DNA of 13,719 nt from the NCBI GenBank assembly GCA_002690085.1, contig NZDM01000005.1, positions 1,990-15,708 of the forward strand, read 5' to 3'. Below, one piece after another: positions 7,039-13,719 of this stretch. Each line of letters begins with the position of its first letter. Position 1 is the stretch's first letter. The notes under the pieces are model-generated. The model ran no database searches. It was given only the letters and a program-made list of their open reading frames with translations, and was not told the DNA's origin. Origin of the DNA: Flavobacteriaceae bacterium. GTDB taxonomy: Bacteria; Bacteroidota; Bacteroidia; Flavobacteriales; Flavobacteriaceae. Both the position numbers and the translations under genes were made by a program.

Positions 7039-7713
7039 ACATTCATTTACCCATGAAAGCACCAATTTAAATTGAGCTTGTTGGTCCAGTTTAGAATTGT
7101 CCAAGACACGGGCATCTTTTGCTTTTAATAAAGGAGAGTTTTTTCTGGAAGAATCTTTTTTATCTCTGAAAATAATATTTTCGTAGACTGTTTTATAATC
7201 AATAGATGCATCGCCATTGGACAGTTCATCAAAGCGACGAAGCGCTCTTGTTTTTGCTGAGGCCGTCATGAATATTTTAAGCTCTGCATCCGGAAACACT
7301 ACGGTTCCTATGTCACGACCATCCATTACAAGACCTTTGTTTAATCCCATTAAACGCTGTTCTTTAACAAGGCATTTACGAACCTCTGGCAAGGCCGCAA
7401 CTTGACTTACCATATTGGAAACCTCCATAGTTCTGATTTTAGATGAAACCAATTGGCCATTTAAAAACAATGCGACATTGTTACTACTATCTTTCTTAAA
7501 AGCAATATGTAAACCTGAAAGACTTTGAATCAAACGTATTTTATCAAAACCATCACTGCTAATAAAACCATTTTCTATGGCATAAAGCGTTACGGCTCTG
7601 TACATGGCGCCTGAATCAATATAAATGTAATCTAAATGTTCCGCAAGCTGTTTGGCTAAAGTACTCTTCCCAGTTGAAGAATGGCCGTCTATGGCGATGA
7701 TAATTTTTTTCAC
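7021..7713 (-). CDS. cmk: Cytidylate kinase
   Basis: Transfers phosphate from ATP to CMP and dCMP, feeding CTP and dCTP pools, in the cytosol. The 230 residues fit the family. The P-loop GHSSTGKS is at 10-17, the nucleoside-monophosphate site DSGAMYRAVT at 33-42, the signature DGRDIGTVVFPDAELKIF at 131-148, and the lid region RDKKDSSR at 183-190. The start codon is GTG (7711-7713), 2 bases after the porQ stop; no alternative ATG gives the P-loop its usual N-terminal strand (KKIIIAIDG), so GTG is preferred. The tight spacing implies co-transcription with porQ. rpsA follows after 244 bases with its own promoter candidate. Confidence 0.96.
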   Translation of the reverse strand: MKKIIIAIDGHSSTGKSTLAKQLAEHLDYIYIDSGAMYRAVTLYAIENGFISSDGFDKIRLIQSLSGLHIAFKKDSSNNVALFLNGQLVSSKIRTMEVSNMVSQVAALPEVRKCLVKEQRLMGLNKGLVMDGRDIGTVVFPDAELKIFMTASAKTRALRRFDELSNGDASIDYKTVYENIIFRDKKDSSRKNSPLLKAKDARVLDNSKLDQQAQFKLVLSWVNECKKETP

Positions 7714-7715
7714 TG

Positions 7716-8732
7716 TTATAAACTTATTTGTACGCCTAAAAAACTGGTATTTGAAGCAGATGAATAGCGTGCATGCGTGTAACTAAAACGTAATTTATTA
7801 AACTTAATTCCAATTCCAAAAGAAAGCCCTGAAAAATTACGTTGCTCTAAAATTCGCAACTCCTCTGCCCGTCTGAAACTGTAACCCAATCGAATGTTAA
7901 AACCCCTATCTGGAAACAACTCAGCACCAACTATGGTATGGCGAATTAACTGACTTAGAAACCCTATTTCTTCCTGGGCTTGATTACCACTTAAATCAGT
8001 TGTAACCCGAGCAGGATTAGCGGCTGCAATGGGCCATTGTTGTAAATTTTCAAATGTCAAATGCCAACGAATAGGAACATTTTTAAGCTTTTGACTGAAG
8101 CCTAAATCAATCTCAAAAGGAAGTGGCTCATTCAATCCAGCATATGTTGTGAATTGAGTCCCTAGGTTTCTAATTGCAAGCGCTGCATTAAATTCAAGAT
8201 ATTCGTTGATGTATATCAATCCAAAATCTAAAGCCCCCCCTAGGGAACTGTACTGTTCAAGTTTTGAGGAGATTAACTTAATATTGGCCCCAGCATAAAA
8301 ATCAGAAAAACCGATTTGAAAGGCGTAACCAAATGACAAGGCTGTTTCATTTCCTGTAAAGGTGCCTGTGCTGTTTCCATTTTCATCATAGCCATCAAAA
8401 CTTCCATAGTTAACATAGGTGATGCCTGCGTGAAAAGTTTGAACTCTTCTATCAATAGTGTAGGCATAGGCAGCTGTCCCATAACTAATATCGCCCAAGT
8501 GATTGGCATAATTTAAGGCCAATTGATTGTCCATTTCCAAATTAATGGTAGCAGGATTATACAGGCCTTGAGTCACGTCATAATCTACATTTGTTATGAT
8601 TTTACCGCCAAGAGCGGCTTGTCGAGGTGATGATATTAAATTTAAAAATTGGTAGGTTGCATTACCACCCAATTGAGCAAAAACAGGTGCTGTTATACCC
8701 CAAACAAAAAAAAGCCAAAATAAGGTCCTCAT
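7716..8732 (-). CDS. porQ: Type IX secretion system protein PorQ
   Basis: An outer membrane beta-barrel protein of 338 residues. In Porphyromonas and Flavobacterium, PorQ works with PorU, PorV and PorZ in the complex that processes type IX cargo and attaches it to the cell surface. A signal peptide is clear: MRT, then a hydrophobic core (4-14), with likely cleavage after Ala19 (APVFA). The mature N-terminus QLGGNATYQFLNL, followed by SPRQAALGG (35-43), is characteristic of PorQ and its PorV-like relatives. Many alternating aromatic and polar segments follow, and the protein ends in short strands (LRFSYTHARY, FLGVQISL), as expected of a barrel. It lies between lon and cmk, not with other por/gld genes. 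Its presence implies a type IX system elsewhere in the genome. Confidence 0.9.
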   Translation of the reverse strand: MRTLFWLFFVWGITAPVFAQLGGNATYQFLNLISSPRQAALGGKIITNVDYDVTQGLYNPATINLEMDNQLALNYANHLGDISYGTAAYAYTIDRRVQTFHAGITYVNYGSFDGYDENGNSTGTFTGNETALSFGYAFQIGFSDFYAGANIKLISSKLEQYSSLGGALDFGLIYINEYLEFNAALAIRNLGTQFTTYAGLNEPLPFEIDLGFSQKLKNVPIRWHLTFENLQQWPIAAANPARVTTDLSGNQAQEEIGFLSQLIRHTIVGAELFPDRGFNIRLGYSFRRAEELRILEQRNFSGLSFGIGIKFNKLRFSYTHARYSSASNTSFLGVQISL

Positions 8733-8818
8733 TAAAAGTCAAAAATAACCAATTCTATTACAAAACGGGCTTTTAAAGACTTTATTTTAGCCAACTTCAA
8801 AATACGCTTTCGGGAATA

Positions 8819-11269
8819 CTAAAGTGATTTGGCGTGCTGTACTTTTGTCTTTGTAATGGCCACTTCAATGACTTCACGCATTTCAGAAACATAATGAAAC
8901 TTCAATCCTTTTAAATAATCAGAGTTAATTTCATCAATATCAGGTTTATTCGCCTCAGAAAGTACGATTTCCTTAATTTTAGCACGTTTGGCAGCTAGAA
9001 TTTTTTCTTTGATACCGCCTACAGGCAAAACTTTTCCTCTCAACGTTATTTCTCCCGTCATGGCAATACTTTTCTTTACTTTTCGCTGTGTAAATAAAGA
9101 TACCAAAGAGGTTAGCATAGTAATTCCGGCACTGGGTCCATCTTTTGGAGTCGCGCCTTCGGGTACATGAATATGAACATTATAATTTTGAAAGACTTGG
9201 CTTTTGATTCCGAAATCATCTGCATTGGATTTAATATATTCCATTGCAATGGTAGCGGATTCTTTCATGACCTTGCCTAAATTACCTGTAATATTAAGGG
9301 TGCCTTTACCTTTTGAGAGAATAGATTCAATAAACAAAATATCACCGCCTACGCGAGTCCATGCAAGCCCTGTCACAACACCTGCTACATTGTTGTTTTC
9401 ATAGCGATCGCGTGCTAATTTTGGGGCACCCAAAACTTCCTTAAGATCTGTAGATAAAATTTTAACATTATAAGATGATTCCATGGCAATATTTTTAGCA
9501 GCATAACGTACTACTTTAGCAATTTGCTTTTCAAGTCCTCTAACGCCCGACTCTCTAGTGTAGCCCTCCACTATTTTCTCCAATTGAGGTTGAGCAATAT
9601 TTAAATCTTTAGCCCCTAAACCGTGTTCTTTTAATTGTTTTGGCAGTAAAAACTTTTTTCCAATTTGCACTTTTTCTTCAATCGTGTAACCATTGACATG
9701 AATAATTTCCATACGATCTAACAAGGCGGGCTGTATGTTATTTAAACTGTTAGAAGTGGCTACAAACATAACCTTAGATAAATCATAACCCATCTCTAGA
9801 AAGTTATCATAAAACTCAGCGTTTTGTTCAGGATCTAACACCTCTAACATGGCTGAGGAAGGGTCCCCTTGATGAGAATTTGACAACTTATCGATCTCAT
9901 CCAAAACAAAAACAGGATTAGAAGTACCTGCCTTTTTAAGACTTTGTAAAATTCGTCCAGGCATGGCTCCAATGTAGGTTTTCCTGTGACCTCTTATTTC
10001 AGCTTCGTCACGTAGGCCTCCTAAAGAAATACGAACATATTCTCTTCCAAGCGCTTCTGCAATAGATTTGCCAAGAGAAGTCTTTCCAACGCCAGGAGGT
10101 CCTTGTAAACACAAAATAGGGGATTTCATGTCGTTTCGCAGTTTTAAAACTGCTAGGTATTCAATAATGCGTTTTTTTACTTCTTCTAGGCCAAAATGAT
10201 CCCGATCCAATATTTTTTGAGCATGTTTTAAATCTAAATTGTCAACGCTAAAATGATTCCATGGTAAATCTAAGTATAAATCTAAATAATTGCGTTGTAT
10301 TGAATATTCCGCCACCTGAGGATTCATGCGCTGAAGTTTTCCAATCTCCTTTTCAAAATGAGCTTTTGTTTTATCATCCCACAATTTGGTTTCTGCCTTT
10401 GATTTCATGGCTTCAATTTCTTCTTCATAACTCACACCGCCCAACTCCTCTTGAATGGTCTTCATTTGTTGTTGTAGAAAATATTCCCGTTGTTGTTGAC
10501 TCATGTCGTGTTGGACCTTGGATTGAATGTCATTTTTTAGCTCCAAGCGCTGAAATTCCACGTTCATGTGCTTTAGCGTTTGTAATGCACGCTGGTGTAA
10601 ATCATTAATTTCAAGTAATTTTTGCTTCTCTGCAACGGAAACCGACATGTTTGAAGACACAAAATTTATCAAGAAAGAATTGCTTTCAATGTTTTTGATG
10701 GCAAATGAGGCTTCGCTAGGGATATTTGGACTTTGCTTTATGATTTCTAAGGACAAATCTTTGATAGACTCAATGACAGCTTTAAATGCGTCATTATGGC
10801 CTTGTGGAGCAACTTCTGCTACCGCTTTAATTTTGGCAGTCATATAGGGTGTTTCTGAAACAGGTGTAGCAATTTCAAAACGTTTTTTACCTTGAATTAT
10901 CACAGTCGTATTCCCATCAGGCATTTTTAATACCTTTAAAATTCGTGCAACAGTTCCTACCTTGTGTACATCTTCAAAATTCGGATCTTCTACACTTTCG
11001 TCTTTTTGGGCCACTACTCCAATAACCTTTGAGCCTTTATTGGCATCATTGATGAGTTTAATAGATTTATCACGACCGGCTGTGATTGGAATCACAACAC
11101 CAGGGAAAAGTACAGTATTGCGCAAGGAAAGTATTGGAATTGAATCTGGAAGAGATTCATTTTTAATAAGTTCCTCATCCTCGGTCGTCATTAGTGGGAT
11201 TAATTCTGAATTTTCATCAAAATCCTGAAGTGACAAATTGTCAATTATTTTATATCTTGATTTACTCAT
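8819..11269 (-). CDS. lon: ATP-dependent Lon protease (endopeptidase La)
   Basis: A cytosolic AAA+ serine protease that degrades misfolded and short-lived regulatory proteins. At 816 residues it is close to the family norm. The N-terminal substrate-binding domain begins around IPILSLRNTVLFPG (44-57), followed by a coiled region near 240-320. Walker A GPPGVGKT is at 390-397 and Walker B VFVLDEIDK at 453-461. The protease domain carries PKDGPSAG (708-715) with catalytic Ser713, and GGIKEK (751-756) with Lys754. A charged extension of about 40 residues precedes the N-terminal domain. It stands 150 bases after the MFS gene, with an inverted repeat 17 bases before its ATG. porQ follows after 86 bases, where I see only a weak hairpin, so read-through is possible. 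Heat-shock control is known for lon in other bacteria but is not shown here. Confidence 0.98.
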   Translation of the reverse strand: MSKSRYKIIDNLSLQDFDENSELIPLMTTEDEELIKNESLPDSIPILSLRNTVLFPGVVIPITAGRDKSIKLINDANKGSKVIGVVAQKDESVEDPNFEDVHKVGTVARILKVLKMPDGNTTVIIQGKKRFEIATPVSETPYMTAKIKAVAEVAPQGHNDAFKAVIESIKDLSLEIIKQSPNIPSEASFAIKNIESNSFLINFVSSNMSVSVAEKQKLLEINDLHQRALQTLKHMNVEFQRLELKNDIQSKVQHDMSQQQREYFLQQQMKTIQEELGGVSYEEEIEAMKSKAETKLWDDKTKAHFEKEIGKLQRMNPQVAEYSIQRNYLDLYLDLPWNHFSVDNLDLKHAQKILDRDHFGLEEVKKRIIEYLAVLKLRNDMKSPILCLQGPPGVGKTSLGKSIAEALGREYVRISLGGLRDEAEIRGHRKTYIGAMPGRILQSLKKAGTSNPVFVLDEIDKLSNSHQGDPSSAMLEVLDPEQNAEFYDNFLEMGYDLSKVMFVATSNSLNNIQPALLDRMEIIHVNGYTIEEKVQIGKKFLLPKQLKEHGLGAKDLNIAQPQLEKIVEGYTRESGVRGLEKQIAKVVRYAAKNIAMESSYNVKILSTDLKEVLGAPKLARDRYENNNVAGVVTGLAWTRVGGDILFIESILSKGKGTLNITGNLGKVMKESATIAMEYIKSNADDFGIKSQVFQNYNVHIHVPEGATPKDGPSAGITMLTSLVSLFTQRKVKKSIAMTGEITLRGKVLPVGGIKEKILAAKRAKIKEIVLSEANKPDIDEINSDYLKGLKFHYVSEMREVIEVAITKTKVQHAKSL

Positions 11270-11285
11270 AGTATATAATGGTCAA

Positions 11286-11302
11286 AATGTCATGCTGACA
11301 TT
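11286..11302. repeat. Inverted repeat just upstream of lon
   Basis: AATGTCA (11286-11292) and TGACATT (11296-11302) form a perfect 7-base inverted repeat with a 3-base centre (TGC), 16 bases before the lon ATG. It could be an operator for a dimeric regulator or, in the mRNA, a hairpin close to the start codon. It does not match the CIRCE element of HrcA. No perfect TAnnTTTG element was found in the 150-base gap that holds it. Confidence 0.4.
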
Positions 11303-11419
11303 GATTAACATTTTAGTTATATAAACATTTAGCCGCCCACGACACCTTAAAGTGTGAAAACTAAAGTACATTTATACAACTTAATGACAATTCCTGTGCC
11401 AAGCTCAAAAAGTATTCAT

Positions 11420-12727
11420 CTAGTTCATTTTTTTGACCGAATACAGCATTATAAAGGCAACAAGAAAGAAAGCAGCCAGGGCCATAACTGAATATTGCAT
11501 GGAACCTGTTAAAGCTACTAAAAATCCAAAAATAAACATACCCAATACAACCGCAATTTGTTCGGTGACATTGTAAAAACTAAAATAAGTGGCGTGGTCA
11601 TGGGTTTCAGGCAGAAGCTTTGAAAACGTGGATCGCGTTAGCGATTGGGTAGCTCCCAAAACAAATCCCAAAATAATTCCCATGGCATAAAAATAATTAT
11701 CCACATTAGGAAGGCTTTTATCGAGAATGAAAGCAATAAAACAAACCATTCCCCAAATACCCATCGTTATTTTTAGGGTTGCAAGATTCCCTATTTTTTT
11801 TGAAAGTCTGGAAAAGAAAAATGCACCAAAAATGGCAACAATTTGAACAATCAAAATGGTTAAAATTAAATTTAGTGTTGGCAATCCCAATTCTTTACTA
11901 CCAAAAATTCCAGCCATCAAAATAATGGTTTGTACGCCCACACTCATAAAAAAGAAAGAAATAAGAAAAAATTTAAGTTGTGCGTGTTCTTTTAAGGAAT
12001 TTAAAACCAACCGTAGCTCTAAAAAACCTTTCCATATATAATCTTTATCAGGTTTATGGTTGAAAATATTATTAGGCAAGCGTTTGTAAGTGAATTGCGC
12101 AAAGCCAAGCCACCAAATTCCCACCAATACAAAGGTGATTCGGGGGGCGAAAGTAGGATCGGTGATTCCAAACCAGTCTGGTTTTTGGATTAATACCAAG
12201 CTGAAAATCAGCAGTATGACAGAGCCTGCATAACCATACATAAAGCCTTTGGCACTGACCTGGTCTTGTTGTTCAGGATGGGCAACTTCTGGTAAATAAG
12301 CGTTGTAGAAAACAAGACTGCCCCAAAAACCAATGCTTGCCAAAACGGTAAATGTCAAAGCTACCCAAAGTGTAGATTCGCCTTTAAAAAAGAAAAGTGC
12401 CATGACAGAAAGCGCCCCTATCAAACAAAATGCTTTAAGAAATTTCAACTTATTGCCCGTATAATCTGCAATTGCGGATAAAATAGGCGAGCAAAAAGCC
12501 ACAATAAGAAATGATATGGAGAGTGTATAATCGTATAATGTAGTTGGATTCCAAGATATTCCCAGAAATGAAATATCCCCCTCTGAGTTGGCAAACGAGC
12601 TGGACATATTAGAATAGTAGATGGGGAAAATCGCAGTGCTTATAACTAGAGGATATACAGAATTTGCCCAATCATAAAAAGCCCAAGCTTTGATAAGCTT
12701 TGGACTTCCTTTTTTAAATACCTTCAT
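11420..12727 (-). CDS. MFS permease of the UMF1 (Atg22-like) family
   Basis: An inner membrane protein of 435 residues with about 12 hydrophobic segments (near 23-38, 66-85, 97-114, 119-140, 163-181, 197-213, 252-273, 284-305, 318-335, 345-362, 390-407 and 413-429). The N-terminal KAWAFYDWANSVYPLVI (13-29) and the late motif GATQSLTRSTFSKLLPE (358-374) are hallmarks of the UMF1 branch, which is related to the yeast vacuolar effluxer Atg22. In yeast, Atg22 exports amino acids; substrates of the bacterial members are not established. The gene lies 54 bases after the M48 peptidase gene, which would suit a transporter paired with proteolysis, but this is speculation. The stop is TAG. Confidence 0.9.
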   Translation of the reverse strand: MKVFKKGSPKLIKAWAFYDWANSVYPLVISTAIFPIYYSNMSSSFANSEGDISFLGISWNPTTLYDYTLSISFLIVAFCSPILSAIADYTGNKLKFLKAFCLIGALSVMALFFFKGESTLWVALTFTVLASIGFWGSLVFYNAYLPEVAHPEQQDQVSAKGFMYGYAGSVILLIFSLVLIQKPDWFGITDPTFAPRITFVLVGIWWLGFAQFTYKRLPNNIFNHKPDKDYIWKGFLELRLVLNSLKEHAQLKFFLISFFFMSVGVQTIILMAGIFGSKELGLPTLNLILTILIVQIVAIFGAFFFSRLSKKIGNLATLKITMGIWGMVCFIAFILDKSLPNVDNYFYAMGIILGFVLGATQSLTRSTFSKLLPETHDHATYFSFYNVTEQIAVVLGMFIFGFLVALTGSMQYSVMALAAFFLVAFIMLYSVKKMN

Positions 12728-12754
12728 AAAAATTGCTATTGGTTAGCATTTTTT
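12728..12754 (-). other. Hairpin with T-run abutting the MFS start codon
   Basis: On the - strand TGCTA (12738-12734 arm on + numbering, partner at 12748-12744) closes a 5-base loop, and beyond one mismatch A-runs pair with T-runs for about 5 further bases. The T-run ends directly at the MFS ATG. It may be a weak terminator of the M48 peptidase gene, or a structure that affects initiation of the permease. The stem is short and mostly A/T, so the call is weak. Confidence 0.3.
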
Positions 12755-12781
12755 AAATTTAGGGATTTATTTTGCGATATA

Positions 12782-13594
12782 TCAATTTTTACGAAAACTT
12801 GTAACGCCAAATTTTTCAGCCTCTGCCTTGGCTAATGGCGCTAATTCTCGAAGATTCTCTATACGAGAATCGTTTGAAGGATGTGTACTTAAAAATGCTG
12901 GGGGACTCTTTTCCCCCTCACTATTTGCTTTCATGCGTTCCCAAAGCTTAGAAGCCTCCTCGGGATTATAGCCCGCAATGGCCATGATGTAAACACCAAT
13001 TTTATCGGCTTCTGTTTCATGAGAACGACTAAAAGGTAACATGCCGCCAATATTTGTACCGACGCCATAGGCTGTGTTAAAAAGTGTACTATCTTCTTTT
13101 ATTACCATATTACCTGCAACTGCGCCAGCTTGTTGAACCAATCCTGCACTCATGCGTTGTTGACCGTGATTTGCCAAGGCATGGGCTACCTCATGTCCCA
13201 TTATGGCTGCGATACCAGTTTCATTGGCTGCAATTGGTAAAATTCCTGTATAAAAAACAATTTTACCTCCAGGCATGCACCAAGCATTAACCTTTTCATC
13301 ATCCACCAAGTTATACTCCCACTTGTAATCTTTTAAATAGCCTTGGTAATTATTAGCATCTAACCAACGCTCGGCAGCTGCAGAGATACGCTGTCCAACA
13401 AGTTTGATTCTAGCAGCATCTGCTGTATTTGTGATCACATCGTTTTCAGACAAAAATTTATCGTATTCTGCAAATGCCATAGGCAGAATCTGTGAATTTG
13501 GCACCAGTGCAATTGTTTTTTTTCCGGTAAATGGGTTGGTAGCGCAGGAAGCGCTAACAAAAATAAGAACAAGAAATAAAAGTTTAATTTTCAT
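12782..13594 (-). CDS. M48 family metallopeptidase, predicted lipoprotein
   Basis: A zinc metallopeptidase of 270 residues. The N-terminus MKIKLLFLVLIFVSASC has a short hydrophobic core and a lipobox-like SASC with Cys17 as the lipidation site, so the protein should sit on a membrane facing the periplasm. The active site GHEVAHALANHG (133-144) contains HExxH at 134-138; the third zinc ligand is probably Glu193 in ETEAD (193-197). LPFSRSHETEAD, and the later STHPSNDSRIENL (236-248), are typical of the LoiP/BepA-like branch without TPR repeats. Such enzymes take part in outer membrane or envelope protein quality control. An inverted repeat lies 60 bases upstream. The MFS gene follows 54 bases later and may be co-transcribed. 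The family is certain; the substrate is unknown. Confidence 0.93.
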   Translation of the reverse strand: MKIKLLFLVLIFVSASCATNPFTGKKTIALVPNSQILPMAFAEYDKFLSENDVITNTADAARIKLVGQRISAAAERWLDANNYQGYLKDYKWEYNLVDDEKVNAWCMPGGKIVFYTGILPIAANETGIAAIMGHEVAHALANHGQQRMSAGLVQQAGAVAGNMVIKEDSTLFNTAYGVGTNIGGMLPFSRSHETEADKIGVYIMAIAGYNPEEASKLWERMKANSEGEKSPPAFLSTHPSNDSRIENLRELAPLAKAEAEKFGVTSFRKN

Positions 13595-13653
13595 TAATTT
13601 AATTTTTCAATACTAAATAGTTCGTTACATATAACACGAAAACATTAAACAAG

Positions 13654-13669
13654 TCACAAAGTTTTGTGA
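13654..13669. repeat. Inverted repeat upstream of the M48 peptidase gene
   Basis: TCACAAA (13654-13660) and TTTGTGA (13663-13669) form a perfect 7-base inverted repeat with a 2-base centre, 59 bases before the peptidase ATG. The near-continuous dyad, with almost no loop, looks more like a protein-binding site than an RNA hairpin. A near-match to the -7 element (TTAGTTTG, 13690-13683 on the - strand) lies just upstream, so the repeat would fall close to the start of transcription. No regulator can be named. Confidence 0.35.
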
Positions 13670-13719
13670 AAAAAAAGAAACCCAAACTAAAAATACCTAA
13701 TTTTATTAAATAAATCAAA

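Noticed and set aside
8740..8747. Perfect -7 element on the - strand (TATTTTTG) before porQ
   Set aside because: It ends only 7 bases before the ATG, so the transcript would have almost no leader, and there is no -33 TTG at the right distance. Probably chance in A/T-rich sequence.
8762..8795. Hairpin GGCT...AGCC between lon and porQ on the - strand
   Set aside because: Only four G/C-containing pairs with a large A/T loop, and CGTTTTG in place of a clean T-run; too weak to call a lon terminator.
10261..10608. Open frame of 115 codons on the + strand inside lon
   Set aside because: It lies wholly opposite the well-supported lon gene and its product shows no domain pattern. The same holds for open frames opposite pyrB (2120-2353), the dehydrogenase (3848-4150) and lon (10566-10847).

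Overview
The window is a stretch of core chromosome from a Bacteroidetes bacterium, most likely a marine or freshwater member of the Flavobacteriaceae. Three things support this: a PorQ homologue of the type IX secretion system, Bacteroidetes-type -7 promoter elements (TAnnTTTG), and A/T-rich sequence without clear Shine-Dalgarno motifs in front of the genes. Base composition looks uniformly low in G+C. I see no mobile element, CRISPR array, rRNA or tRNA gene.

Layout. The left edge holds the last 53 codons of a + strand gene of the TIGR02757/DUF2400 type. Every other gene lies on the - strand, so transcription runs from right to left. In transcription order these are: an M48 lipoprotein metallopeptidase, a UMF1-type MFS permease, Lon protease, PorQ, cytidylate kinase (Cmk), ribosomal protein S1 (RpsA) closed by a strong intrinsic terminator, an NADP-dependent glyceraldehyde-3-phosphate dehydrogenase of the GapN type, and then the tight cluster pyrR - pyrB - small STAS-like protein - rnz. 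That cluster converges on the TIGR02757 gene.

How the genes fit together. The cluster pyrR-pyrB-orf110-rnz has gaps of 2, 0 and 11 bases and should be one transcript. It joins pyrimidine synthesis and its regulator to tRNA 3'-end processing and a small unknown protein. porQ and cmk are 2 bases apart and probably share a transcript, perhaps with lon 86 bases upstream. rpsA has its own promoter candidate and a leader of about 136 bases with two predicted hairpins.

The window is mostly housekeeping, and I found no convincing new multi-gene system. The points most worth a second look are: the conserved-looking 110-residue protein fixed between pyrB and rnz; the shifted glutamate in the catalytic motif of the GapN-type dehydrogenase; the rpsA leader hairpins; a PyrR gene without a visible attenuator; and a terminator-like hairpin facing the + strand at the end of cmk, where no + strand gene is known.
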